This document shows, one piece after another, positions 43,136 through 51,567 of a stretch of DNA of 64,000 nucleotides. The stretch spans positions 2,173,001 to 2,237,000 of the forward strand of contig CP027241.1 in assembly GCA_002999035.1 (NCBI GenBank). The letters are read 5' to 3'. The notes below the pieces were generated by a model. It was not told the DNA's origin. It was given only the letters and a program-made list of their open reading frames with translations, and searched no databases. The stretch comes from Lachnospiraceae bacterium oral taxon 500. GTDB lineage: Bacteria > Bacillota > Clostridia > Lachnospirales > Vallitaleaceae. A program made the position numbers and the translations under genes. Numbering within the stretch: the first letter of the stretch is position 1; the number at the start of each line of letters is the position of its first letter.

Positions 43136-44206
43136 ATGGAAGGAAAAATCAATAATATTAAAAGTCAATTAATTATAGAATATATAGAAAAAATAGATGA
43201 AATACTGGGAAACTATGATCTTATAGATAATACTGCGGATGATATATTTGATTTAATTATTGAAATATCAAATGTTATGCAAGATGAACTACCCAAGATA
43301 CAAAGTTCAATATTGCTAAGAAATGGAACAGATATACGGGATGCCAATATAGTTAGAGCAATGTTAGTAATGTATTTAGCCGATAATGGAATCAAATACA
43401 CAGGAAAAGAAAAAGAGGAAAATGCTCAAATAAAGAGGTTTTGGTCATCATTCATTTTATGGTTTGAATCTGAATTAGTTAGTATGGATTTGCTAAAACT
43501 ACAGTACCTACGATGGGATAATTGGGATGGCGGGATGTGGCTTTTGGAAATGGATTATAATTATGAGTTCCGGCTGCATAGAGGCGTAGATTATCCTATT
43601 TCATTAAAGGATAATACTGGCAGCATGGAAGATATTAAAACTTTTATTGAATTGGCATATAAGCATTGGATTATTAATGATAGAAAGTCGCGTTATGCAT
43701 TTACCGTAGACGTAAATGAGCGATTGAAAATCTTTAAACTTCCCTATCAATTACAAAATGGTATTCTATTGAAACAAGGATATAAAACTACATATGGAAT
43801 TGATAAAATTATCAATTATAGGATGTTTGAACGTAAAATTCGATTTTCCGAAGATATGGTAAACAGCCATGATATGATGGAAAAGAAAAGTGCACTAGAT
43901 TTTATAATAGATGCATTGCAATATATGATTTCTACCCAAGAGGGAAATCGTGACAAACAATATGGTGCGTTAGCAAAGTCTGTAAAAGATGATAATAATA
44001 GTAAAGTATATACGGTGGTTAAAAGAGAAATTGATGAGTTGATGAAAATTTCTAATGAATATTTTGATATCAGGCACAATGATTATTTGAATGCTGCTAA
44101 GCAGCAAAGAGAGGCATTAAATGACTCGCAGTTTATCGAATATTTGTATAATCGATCATATGCATTGCTTTATTTGCTTAGATTAAAAGAAGAAAATAAA
44201 GAATAG
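43136..44206 (+). CDS. uncharacterised protein in the defence island
   Basis: 356 residues, largely helical, strongly charged and AT-rich in coding. No membrane segment. The middle has an aromatic WDNWDGGMWLLEMDY stretch. The C-terminal 60 residues (ISNEYFDIRHNDY, then FIEYLYNRSYALLYLLRLK) look like a helical pair with an Arg-His pair, faintly like HEPN RNase domains, but the typical R-x4-6-H motif is not clean. It lies directly after a DpnII system and 13 bases before another unknown gene, so a two-gene defence or abortive-infection unit is possible. Function not recognised. Confidence 0.5.
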   Translation: MEGKINNIKSQLIIEYIEKIDEILGNYDLIDNTADDIFDLIIEISNVMQDELPKIQSSILLRNGTDIRDANIVRAMLVMYLADNGIKYTGKEKEENAQIKRFWSSFILWFESELVSMDLLKLQYLRWDNWDGGMWLLEMDYNYEFRLHRGVDYPISLKDNTGSMEDIKTFIELAYKHWIINDRKSRYAFTVDVNERLKIFKLPYQLQNGILLKQGYKTTYGIDKIINYRMFERKIRFSEDMVNSHDMMEKKSALDFIIDALQYMISTQEGNRDKQYGALAKSVKDDNNSKVYTVVKREIDELMKISNEYFDIRHNDYLNAAKQQREALNDSQFIEYLYNRSYALLYLLRLKEENKE

Positions 44207-44219
44207 AAGAGGCATTTTA

Positions 44220-45005
44220 ATGCGGTTTTATAAAGAGAATTTACTAGGGATTGTGAATACGAATAATGTGAATCATCTGGATTTTAAAGACTGGATAATG
44301 TCCTGTGCTGATTGTGAAGATAATCTAAAAAAATGGATTAGATTTAAATACTGTAACTACCCTGATCCAGATGAGGTGTTGAAGCAAAATGCTCCTAAAT
44401 GCGTAGCGGTTAAGTTAAAATGGTATTGTGAAAAGGAAAAAATTGATAATTATTATATTGACTGCATTTTTTCATTTGCAACATTTTTCAAAGCTTTTTT
44501 AAGATATTATGCAAGTGACTATATGCCATATATGGGACAAATATATGAAAATTATGACATATTATTTGACAATAAATATAAGTATGACTTTTGTGAAACA
44601 CAGAGTATAGGCAGAGTATGTTTAGATGAACTATTTAAGCAGTTGAATGTATTTGCAAAGAATACCCATACGTTAGGAAATTACATGAAATGTCCTGATG
44701 GAAAGTATAATGCAGTAAAAGGAAATTATCGCAAATATAAAGATAGGTTGGAACTGCTGTATCAAGATATACAAGATTCTTCTAAAGAAGAATCTCATTG
44801 GAGTACCTGGTTTAATGATAATAAAGAAAAATTGAAAATAGCGGAAATCCTAAAAAATACAGAACTTCTTAAAAAATTTGAATTTAAAGGATGCAAAATG
44901 AGAAAGGAACATATTAAACCTTATACGGAGTACATTAAGACTATCAATGTAATTATAGAAGCTCGTGGTAAAGTATTAACAGAAGAACTGTTGAAAAACC
45001 CTTAG
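44220..45005 (+). CDS. uncharacterised protein, second gene of the pair
   Basis: 261 residues, cytoplasmic by appearance, Tyr-, Cys- and Lys-rich. It contains NTHTLGNYMKCPDGKYN, a segment (T-x-G-N-Y/F-x-x-x-P-x-x-x-x-N) that I associate with a family of uncharacterised bacterial proteins (DUF6994-like); this is a recollection, not a search. Also FKDWIMSCADCEDNLKKWIRFKY and CIFSFATFFKAFLRYYASDY. There is a poor ribosome binding site (AGAGG) 13 bases after the preceding gene, so the pair is likely cotranscribed. Function unknown. Confidence 0.5.
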   Translation: MRFYKENLLGIVNTNNVNHLDFKDWIMSCADCEDNLKKWIRFKYCNYPDPDEVLKQNAPKCVAVKLKWYCEKEKIDNYYIDCIFSFATFFKAFLRYYASDYMPYMGQIYENYDILFDNKYKYDFCETQSIGRVCLDELFKQLNVFAKNTHTLGNYMKCPDGKYNAVKGNYRKYKDRLELLYQDIQDSSKEESHWSTWFNDNKEKLKIAEILKNTELLKKFEFKGCKMRKEHIKPYTEYIKTINVIIEARGKVLTEELLKNP

Positions 45006-45167
45006 TAGTAATATCTCCACTTGTACTACAATTTCTACTACTAATCCGTAGCCACAACCAGTAAAATTATGCTATAATTTGTCTATAGAGCAAGCTATCA
45101 ATTTAACCATAGTTACGGAATAACTGCAAATAAAGCCTTTTCATGAAAAAAGGAGTAAATCAAAACT

Positions 45168-45632
45168 ATGATCAAAGTACTTTTCATCTGCCACGGCAAC
45201 ATTTGCCGGAGCACTTTAATTCAGAGTCTTTTCACGCATCAGGTCAAAGAACTGGGATTAGAGGATAAGTTTTATATTGACTCGATGGGGACAAGCGCGG
45301 AGGAGATTGGCAATCCGCCTCACCGCGGCACTGTCAATAAGCTGAAAACAGAAGGCGTTCCGTTGGTGCCGCATCGGGCTAAACAAATAACTTTTAAGGA
45401 TTATGATAAGTTTGATTATATCATCGGTATGGATGAGGCTAATATAAGAAATCTTCACCGGATTCTAAAAGGCGATCCGAAAGGCAAGGTTTTTAAATGC
45501 CTGAACTTTGTCGGTTCTAACAGGGATATTGACGACCCGTGGTATACCGGAGATTTTGATGCGACATATGAGGATGCCTTAAAAGGCTGCGAGGGATTTT
45601 TAAAGTACCTTAAAAGACAGGGAGAAATATAG
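45168..45632 (+). CDS. low-molecular-weight protein-tyrosine phosphatase
   Basis: 154 residues. The P-loop is C8-HGNIC-R14-S15-T, matching C-x5-R-S. The general-acid region is DDPWYTGDF near residue 125. The usual motif has Pro after RS; here it is Thr. Such enzymes dephosphorylate tyrosine, and in some bacteria arginine, residues and often act on capsule kinases; no kinase is nearby. AAAGGAG precedes the ATG. rnhB starts 12 bases downstream. It marks the return to chromosomal base composition after the AT-rich island. Confidence 0.9.
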   Translation: MIKVLFICHGNICRSTLIQSLFTHQVKELGLEDKFYIDSMGTSAEEIGNPPHRGTVNKLKTEGVPLVPHRAKQITFKDYDKFDYIIGMDEANIRNLHRILKGDPKGKVFKCLNFVGSNRDIDDPWYTGDFDATYEDALKGCEGFLKYLKRQGEI

Positions 45633-45644
45633 GAAAGGCTTAAA

Positions 45645-46424
45645 ATGAATAGTATTAAACAAATTAAGCAGGATTTGGATGCAGTCTTGCAAGCCGAACA
45701 GGCAAACGCCTATACCGGCGTAAGAATCGACGCTTTTCTGGAAAAATATGAAAAAGATTCCCGCACCGGAGTTCAGCAACTGCGGCAAAAGGCCGAAAAA
45801 TATAAGAGAGACCTTGCCGCCGAGCGGGCAAGACTGAAAATAATGTCAGCCTATGAGGATGAGTATGCGGGACTGATTATCGCCGGGGTGGATGAAGTCG
45901 GCCGGGGACCGCTGGCCGGACCGGTAGTGGCCGGCATTGTCATCCTTGACTCGGCAAAGGAGATTTTGTATTTAAACGATTCCAAAAAGCTGTCTGATGA
46001 AAAGCGGCGGGAGCTGGCGGCCGAAATCAAGGAAAAAGCCCTGGCCTATGCGGTTGGCATGGTCAGTAACGAGCGGATTGACGAAATCAATATTTTACAG
46101 GCAACTTATGAAGCGATGGCCAATGCCTGGCTTAGTTTAAGTCTGCCACCGGATATTTTGCTGAACGACGCCGTCATTATTCCCCAAATTCCTGTACGTC
46201 AGGTAGCCATTACCAAAGGCGATGAAAAAAGTATCTCCATCGCAGCCGCTTCCATTCTGGCCAAAGTAACCAGAGATGATATCATGCTTGCTTACGATGA
46301 GATTTATCCGGAATATCAATTTAAAAAAAATAAAGGCTACGGTACTGCCGAGCACATGGCTGCTATTCGCCGCATCGGTATCTGCGATATCCATCGCCGT
46401 ACCTTCGTGAAAAATGTGCAATGA
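45645..46424 (+). CDS. rnhB: ribonuclease HII
   Basis: 259 residues. An N-terminal extension of about 75 residues, typical of Firmicutes RNase HII, is followed by the catalytic domain with Asp83-Glu84 in GVDEVGRGPLAGPVVA, ILNDSKKLS-like YLNDSKKLSDEKR, and KVTRDDIM near residue 210. The enzyme removes ribonucleotides and RNA primers from DNA. The TGA stop codon lies within the first arm of the repeat at 46421-46580, so insertion of the repeat has probably changed the last codons. Confidence 0.94.
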   Translation: MNSIKQIKQDLDAVLQAEQANAYTGVRIDAFLEKYEKDSRTGVQQLRQKAEKYKRDLAAERARLKIMSAYEDEYAGLIIAGVDEVGRGPLAGPVVAGIVILDSAKEILYLNDSKKLSDEKRRELAAEIKEKALAYAVGMVSNERIDEINILQATYEAMANAWLSLSLPPDILLNDAVIIPQIPVRQVAITKGDEKSISIAAASILAKVTRDDIMLAYDEIYPEYQFKKNKGYGTAEHMAAIRRIGICDIHRRTFVKNVQ

Positions 46425-46580
46425 AAGCCCTGCCATGCAACTATATAGAGACCAACGGCTTGGCCAAGAGAGGTATATGGCAGGCAAGCCGGTATGAGCA
46501 ATCGCCATACGCAAACAGGCGATTGCAAATACCGGCACGAATTGCAGGAGTGCGTGAGCATAAAGCAATTCAGCTTTCAT
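46421..46580. repeat. cloverleaf-like repeat, family 2, copy 2
   Basis: The outer stem ATGAAAGC (46421-46428) / GCTTTCAT (46573-46580). The arm CCGGTAT/ATACCGG (46489-46495, 46529-46535) has an inner GCAATCGCC/GGCGATTGC stem. The last arm is GAATTGC/GCAATTC (46539-46545, 46565-46571). The arm equivalent to the last two differs in sequence from copy 1 (16178-16319) but is still paired. It overlaps the end of rnhB by 4 bases. Fragments of similar sequence (ATGCAACTATGC) continue to about 46640. Confidence 0.7.
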
Positions 46581-46688
46581 AAAAGGCCGCGGATGGTATG
46601 CAACTATGCAAAGGCAGGTTTAGTTGCCGGCTCATAAACAGATAGCAGGTAGTTCAGTTTTTATAAAACGTAGCAGAAAGGAGCAGTT

Positions 46689-48323
46689 ATGCCTCAAATA
46701 GAAGCAACCGGCCGGATTCAGGCCTATCAAAATATTTATCCCCAAACGCAGGACAGCACGTTAAGCAGTGCCAAAACTGCTCCGGAAAAGCCCTTGGCAG
46801 ATTTGCAAAAAGGCGAGGTAATCGAAGGCAAAGTTTTATCTTCCGGTGAAAAAAGTATTACCTTGGAAATTGACGGGCAAGTGATTGAAGCCAAATTGGA
46901 CGGTCATTTTGAGTTTGTTAAAGGAGAAATCGTCCGGCTGGTGGTGGCGGACGCCAATCAGGAAAAACTTCTGTTAAAACCGGCGCTGAATACAGAAGCA
47001 ATGAGCAATAAAAGACTGGAAGATATCCTAAAGCAGCTGCAGCTTAAACTCACCCCGGAAAATAAAGCCATCGTCCAGGAACTGATGGTAGCGAAACTTC
47101 CGTTGTCGCAGGAAAATCTGCGCAGTTTACAGTTAATGATGGCCAAATACCCGGAAGCAGATTTAAAAAGCATGGTGCTGTTACTTAAAAACGGAATTGA
47201 ACTGACCGGTGATACGGTACAGGAACTCTTAAAAACGCAGATGCCGGAAGAAGCGCTGACGGCTCGCCTGGAAGAATTAGTCAGTAAGTTGACAAAGACA
47301 GCGGTTAATCAAAAATCCGATGCGCTTTTGTCCGAATTTGTCAAAGGTCAGCCCGAAGCGGAGCAGCTAATGGAACAGCTAAAGCTGCTGCGCAGCGGAG
47401 AAGAAAGCAAAGAGAGCCAGTTCCCGGCTAACCGGACTCTATCGCAGCTTTTAGGTCAATCCGAAACCGAAGGTCTGTTAAAAGATATTGAAAACTGGCA
47501 AAAAAATCTGCCCCAACTCAATACGAAGGCAAACGAAAGCACGTCTACGCTTTTACCCCTGATTTCTTTTCCTGGAGCCGCGGCGGCAGGGGAAGAGATC
47601 AAAAATATATTAGCAAATATGAAACAGTTGCTGGCGCAGGGAGAACTGAAAGATGCGCGTCAGTTTTTGACCTTAGTCAAAGACTTACCGGCCGAACTGC
47701 AAACCGAGCTAAAACAAATTTTAAGTGAACGCATCAGTGCTGCGGCACTGCGGCGGGCGATTTTTTTGAGCGGGCAGGAAAAAGAACCGGCGGAGCACTT
47801 AGAAAAGCTGTATACGAGATTAAATCAGATTAAAAGCAGCGAAACACCGTCAGCTTTGATGAAGGAAGTCTTGCAGGACGCTTTGTCGGCGCGCTCTTCC
47901 CTTGGCTTTATGTCCAAGTTTCAGGACGCTGCCGGTTTTATGCAGCTGCCGTTTTTGTTTGGTGATAAGATTTTAAATGGTGCATTATTCGTTTTAAATA
48001 ATAAGAAAAAGACCAAAGATGCAGCTCAGGACGATGTATCAGCACTGCTGCAGCTGGATTTTGCTACCTTAGGGCACTTGGATACCTTTATCCGCAAGGA
48101 AAAGCAAAAAGTACAAATTGATTTTTACACCGAAGACAGTACCAAGGAAAAATGGATTAAGGAAAAGTTGTATTTGCTGCACAACAGCCTGCTGGATAAA
48201 AACTATCAAATCGCAGCCATTCAAACCTTTGTAAAAAAAGACCGAATTAACGGATTTGCCGACTTCTTGGCCAATGAACAGGTCAAAAAAGTATCCCGCT
48301 TTTCTTTTGATATGAGGGCATAG
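46689..48323 (+). CDS. YlqG-like protein with FliK-like C-terminus
   Basis: 544 residues. An OB-like segment near the N-terminus (GEVIEGKVLSSGEKSITLEIDGQVIEAKL) is followed by a long helical, Leu/Glu/Lys-rich middle and a C-terminal region (QIDFYTEDSTKEKWIKEKLYLLHNSLLDKNYQ) that resembles flagellar hook-length proteins. The gene lies between rnhB and an FlhB-like gene, as ylqG does in B. subtilis. The function of that pair is unknown. AAAGGAG precedes the ATG. No flagellar genes are in view. Confidence 0.6.
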   Translation: MPQIEATGRIQAYQNIYPQTQDSTLSSAKTAPEKPLADLQKGEVIEGKVLSSGEKSITLEIDGQVIEAKLDGHFEFVKGEIVRLVVADANQEKLLLKPALNTEAMSNKRLEDILKQLQLKLTPENKAIVQELMVAKLPLSQENLRSLQLMMAKYPEADLKSMVLLLKNGIELTGDTVQELLKTQMPEEALTARLEELVSKLTKTAVNQKSDALLSEFVKGQPEAEQLMEQLKLLRSGEESKESQFPANRTLSQLLGQSETEGLLKDIENWQKNLPQLNTKANESTSTLLPLISFPGAAAAGEEIKNILANMKQLLAQGELKDARQFLTLVKDLPAELQTELKQILSERISAAALRRAIFLSGQEKEPAEHLEKLYTRLNQIKSSETPSALMKEVLQDALSARSSLGFMSKFQDAAGFMQLPFLFGDKILNGALFVLNNKKKTKDAAQDDVSALLQLDFATLGHLDTFIRKEKQKVQIDFYTEDSTKEKWIKEKLYLLHNSLLDKNYQIAAIQTFVKKDRINGFADFLANEQVKKVSRFSFDMRA

Positions 48324-48343
48324 GAAAAGCAAATCAAAAGATT

Positions 48344-48443
48344 AGGGCAGACCGCCCGCCCGGGCAGAAAGCGAAGCTTTCGATCAGGGCAGATTACCCA
48401 CTCGGGCAGAAACGCATAGCGTTTCGACCAGGGGAAAGTTAAG
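48344..48443. repeat. partial MITE-like element with hairpin modules
   Basis: It contains two modules of the type GGGCAGA-stem-TCGAYCAGGG, with stems GAAAGC/GCTTTC (48367-48372, 48376-48381) and GAAACGC/GCGTTTC (48409-48415, 48419-48425). It ends in GGGGAAAGTTAAG, the same right end as the copy at 5059-5140. The expected left end is absent. The complete copy at 48451-48645 follows after TTAAAAA. Confidence 0.65.
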
Positions 48444-48450
48444 TTAAAAA

Positions 48451-48645
48451 CTCAACTTTCCCATGTTCGACAGAACAGCCTTTTTTAGGCTCGTTGCATG
48501 GACAGGAACGGAATGCGATTTGCAAAGCAAATCGCGAGAGTGGGTTCATGCACCCGCTCTCTGAGCGGGACAGAGCCAAAAAAGACTATGGCAGATTGCC
48601 CGCCCGGGCAGAAGTGCGAAGCACTTCGATCAGGGGAAAGTTGAG
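48451..48645. repeat. MITE-like element, copy C (195 bp)
   Basis: Terminal inverted repeats CTCAACTTTCCC (48451-48462) and GGGAAAGTTGAG (48634-48645), flanked by TTAAAAA at 48444-48450 and 48646-48652. The inside matches copy B (11993-12093) in inverse orientation. It adds a hairpin (GCGATTTGC/GCAAATCGC) and a right-hand module with GAAGTGC/GCACTTC (48611-48617, 48621-48627). No ORF. Confidence 0.85.
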
Positions 48646-48670
48646 TTAAAAACGAAAGGAAACGGCGGAG

Positions 48671-48982
48671 ATGGAAGGAAAAAAAATATCAGCCAAGCCC
48701 GAAAAACCAAAAATTAAAAAAGCAGCCGCCATCCGTTATGATGCTAAGGAAGCAGCGCCGACTTTGATCGCCAAAGGAGCGGGCGTAATAGCGGAAAATA
48801 TTATAAAAGCAGGCGAGGAAGAAAATATTGCGATCGTTGAGAACAAAGAGCTGGTTGAGGAATTAAGCCGGATTGAGCTGGGCGACCATATTCCGCCGGA
48901 ACTGTATCAAATTGTGGCCGAAGTCTTGATTTTTGTATCGGACCTAGATGAACTGCGGGCCAAAACGGAACGATTGCGATGA
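48671..48982 (+). CDS. FlhB-like cytoplasmic domain protein (YlqH-like)
   Basis: 103 residues corresponding only to the cytoplasmic C-terminal part of FlhB/EscU exporters (AAIRYDAKEAAPTLIAKGAGVIAENI, then VENKELVEELSRIELGDHIPPELYQIVAEVLIFV). The NPTH autocleavage motif and the membrane part are missing. B. subtilis YlqH, encoded in the same position after ylqG, is the parallel. GAAAGGAAACGG precedes the ATG. Its end overlaps the next gene (ATGA). Confidence 0.75.
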   Translation: MEGKKISAKPEKPKIKKAAAIRYDAKEAAPTLIAKGAGVIAENIIKAGEEENIAIVENKELVEELSRIELGDHIPPELYQIVAEVLIFVSDLDELRAKTERLR

Positions 48983-49383
48983 CAAGTAAAAAAGCGGAAC
49001 AGTTAAAAACAGCAGCAGCAAAAGGAACCGAAAAAACAGCGGAAACCAGTGTCGGCAAAGGCCGGATTTATGAAAAACAAGCAGCCGCTTATATCAAAGC
49101 ACTGGGCTATCAAATCAGGGAGCAAAACTTTCGCTGCTTTTACGGCGAGATTGATTTAATTGCTCAAAAAGAAAAAGACCTTTTCTTTATTGAAGTCAAA
49201 GGTCAAAAACAGGATTATCAGGCGGAAATGAAAATTAACCATGCCAAACGGCAGCGGATTTTAAATGCTTCGGCGGAGTATTTACGCCGCCAAAATCTAT
49301 GGCAGGATTATACTGTTCACTATGATGTAGTGGTTATCACCGGCAGCCAAATTCACTATTATTCCAATGCCTTTGAATGGTAA
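48979..49383 (+). CDS. YraN / UPF0102 nuclease-like protein
   Basis: 134 residues with the YraN core: GRIYEKQAAAYIKALGYQIREQNFRC, GEIDLIAQKEKDLFFIEVKGQ and KRQRILNASAEYL. The D-x-x-E-V-K arrangement (D in GEIDLI, EVK) is that of PD-(D/E)xK nucleases. A Lys-rich N-terminal extension of about 25 residues is present. The function of the family is unsettled. It follows the FlhB-like gene with a 4-base overlap. Confidence 0.85.
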   Translation: MTSKKAEQLKTAAAKGTEKTAETSVGKGRIYEKQAAAYIKALGYQIREQNFRCFYGEIDLIAQKEKDLFFIEVKGQKQDYQAEMKINHAKRQRILNASAEYLRRQNLWQDYTVHYDVVVITGSQIHYYSNAFEW

Positions 49384-49416
49384 ATTGGAGTCCCGCAGTC
49401 AACCAAAAGGAGTAAA

Positions 49417-50235
49417 ATGAAACACGAGAAAAAAGAAGTTTTACAGTTTGATTTATTTTTACAGTTCCCTGATATCATTCACGGAATGAATACAAGACTG
49501 GGCGGAGTCAGCAGCGGTGTTTATGAAAGCATGAATATGGGCTGGGGACTAGGTGACAGTCCGGAAAATGTTCGCGAAAACTACCTCCGTTTTGCCGCGG
49601 TACTTGGCTTTCCGGCGGAAAGTTATACTTTTTCCGATCAGGTGCATCAAACCAAAATCGCGCATATTACCAAAGCGGATGCCGGCAATGGCTTTTTGTT
49701 CCCTAAGAAAGAAGAACGAAAAGGAATTGACGGCTTATTAACTCAGGAACGGGGCGTGGCGCTGACGATTTTTTCAGCGGATTGCGTACCGCTTCTTTTT
49801 TATGACCCGAAGCAGCAGGTAATCGGAGCGGCTCATTCCGGCTGGCGGGGAACGGTACTGGATATTGCCGGTGAAATGCTGCGGCAAATGACAGAGCGAT
49901 ATGGCTGCCATCCGGCGGATATCCGGGTAGGACTGGGCGCTTGTATCAGCCGGGAAAACTTCGAAGTTGGCGAAGATGTAAAAAAAGAATTTGAAAAGCA
50001 CGGGAAATATGATATACTAAACCAAGTCTTTTTCCCGAAAGGAAACGGGAAATACCTTTTGGATTTGCGAGCCTATATTGCCTTTGCCCTAAAAAACCAA
50101 GGCGTTTTGCCGGAGCATATGGAAGTTTCAACGGAATGTACTTACGGACAGCCGGAGATGTTCTTTTCGCACCGCCGCAGCGGATTGCAGCGCGGATCGC
50201 ATATCAGCATAATCTATTTAAATTATATGAAATGA
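49417..50235 (+). CDS. pgeF: PgeF / YfiH-type laccase-domain protein
   Basis: 272 residues. The family signatures are present: VHQTKIAHI, FSADCVPLLFYDP with the metal-binding Cys, HSGWRGTVLDIAGEML and GLGACIS. E. coli PgeF is a peptidoglycan editing factor that hydrolyses wrong L-Ser-containing muropeptide precursors; other members have purine nucleoside phosphorylase or deaminase activity. AAAGGAG lies before the ATG. The der gene follows after 9 bases. Confidence 0.88.
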   Translation: MKHEKKEVLQFDLFLQFPDIIHGMNTRLGGVSSGVYESMNMGWGLGDSPENVRENYLRFAAVLGFPAESYTFSDQVHQTKIAHITKADAGNGFLFPKKEERKGIDGLLTQERGVALTIFSADCVPLLFYDPKQQVIGAAHSGWRGTVLDIAGEMLRQMTERYGCHPADIRVGLGACISRENFEVGEDVKKEFEKHGKYDILNQVFFPKGNGKYLLDLRAYIAFALKNQGVLPEHMEVSTECTYGQPEMFFSHRRSGLQRGSHISIIYLNYMK

Positions 50236-50244
50236 GGAAATACT

Positions 50245-51567
50245 ATGGGAAAACCAATCGTAGCGGTGGTTGGCCGGCCGAATGTAGGAAAATCAACTTT
50301 ATTTAATTATTTGGCGGGAAAGCGAATTTCAATCGTTCAGGATACGCCGGGTGTAACCCGCGATCGGATTTATGCCGATACGGAATGGCTGGATCGCACT
50401 TTTACTTTGATTGATACCGGCGGACTGGAATTATCCAGCAGCGATACGCTGCTCAAGCATATTCGGGCGCAGGCAGAAATTGCCATTGATTTGGCCGACG
50501 TCATCTTATTTATCGCCGACGGCCGGGCCGGGGTAACCGATGCCGATTATGAAGTGGCCAATCTGCTTAGAAAAAGCAAAAAACCGATCATTTTATGCGT
50601 CAATAAAGTGGATAGCTTTCAAAAACAGGCCAATGATATTTATGAGTTTTATAATCTGGGACTGGGCGAACCGATTCCGGTCTCGGCGGCCAATCAGCAG
50701 GGATTTGGTGAGCTGTTGGATGCTGTTACCGCTTATTTTCCGCAGGGAGAAAAGGAGGAGGCGGAAGAATATCCGTCGGTCGCGCTGGTCGGCAAGCCAA
50801 ATGTCGGCAAATCCAGTCTGCTCAATCAATTACTGGGCGAAGAACGCTCGATTGTCTCCGATGTGGCCGGAACAACCAGAGATTCGATTGATTCGGTAGT
50901 TACCTATAATCATACCAAATATGTTTTTACCGATACGGCCGGACTGCGCCGCAAAAACAAGGTCACCGGCGAAATTGAAAAATACAGCATTATCCGGACA
51001 GTGGCAGCTGTTGAAAAATCGGATATTACCCTGCTGATGATTGACGCAACCGAAGGCCTAACCGAGCAGGACGCTAAAATTGCCGGTATCGCGCATGAGC
51101 GGGGCAAGGGCATCATCATTGCCGTCAATAAATGGGATGCGATTGAAAAAGACGACAAGACCATGAAACGTTTTGAAGAAGATATCCAGCGGACATTATC
51201 CTATTTGGACTACGCGCCGCGTGTGTTCATTTCGGCTAAAACCGGCCAAAGAATGCATCGCCTGTTTGAAACAATTGAAGCGGTTGTCCAAAACCAAAAC
51301 CTGCGGGTGGCAACCGGTGTTTTAAACGAAGTCCTGTATGACGCGATGGCAATGAATCAGCCGCCGGCCGATAAGGGCAACCGCCTGAAGATTTTCTACG
51401 CGACTCAGGTAGGGGTCAAGCCTCCGACCTTTGTGCTGTTTATCAATGAGCGTGAATTAATGCATTTTTCTTATCAACGTTATATTGAAAATAAATTCAG
51501 AGAAGCCTTTGGCTTCAAGGGAACCTCTTTGCGCTTTATCTTAAAAGAAAGGAAGAAAAATGATTAA
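50245..51567 (+). CDS. der: ribosome-assembly GTPase Der (EngA)
   Basis: 440 residues with two tandem GTPase domains, each with G1-G5 motifs (GRPNVGKSTLFN and GKPNVGKSSLLN as the two P-loops; NKVD and NKWD for G4), and a C-terminal KH-like domain (KIFYATQVGVKPPTFVLFINERELMHFSYQRYIEN). Essential in 50S assembly. GAGG precedes the ATG. It overlaps plsY by 8 bases. Confidence 0.96.
   Translation: MGKPIVAVVGRPNVGKSTLFNYLAGKRISIVQDTPGVTRDRIYADTEWLDRTFTLIDTGGLELSSSDTLLKHIRAQAEIAIDLADVILFIADGRAGVTDADYEVANLLRKSKKPIILCVNKVDSFQKQANDIYEFYNLGLGEPIPVSAANQQGFGELLDAVTAYFPQGEKEEAEEYPSVALVGKPNVGKSSLLNQLLGEERSIVSDVAGTTRDSIDSVVTYNHTKYVFTDTAGLRRKNKVTGEIEKYSIIRTVAAVEKSDITLLMIDATEGLTEQDAKIAGIAHERGKGIIIAVNKWDAIEKDDKTMKRFEEDIQRTLSYLDYAPRVFISAKTGQRMHRLFETIEAVVQNQNLRVATGVLNEVLYDAMAMNQPPADKGNRLKIFYATQVGVKPPTFVLFINERELMHFSYQRYIENKFREAFGFKGTSLRFILKERKKND

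Noticed and set aside
46137-46580. 147-codon open frame on the minus strand
   Set aside because: It lies antisense to the rnhB catalytic domain and through the palindromic repeat, and has no ribosome binding site.
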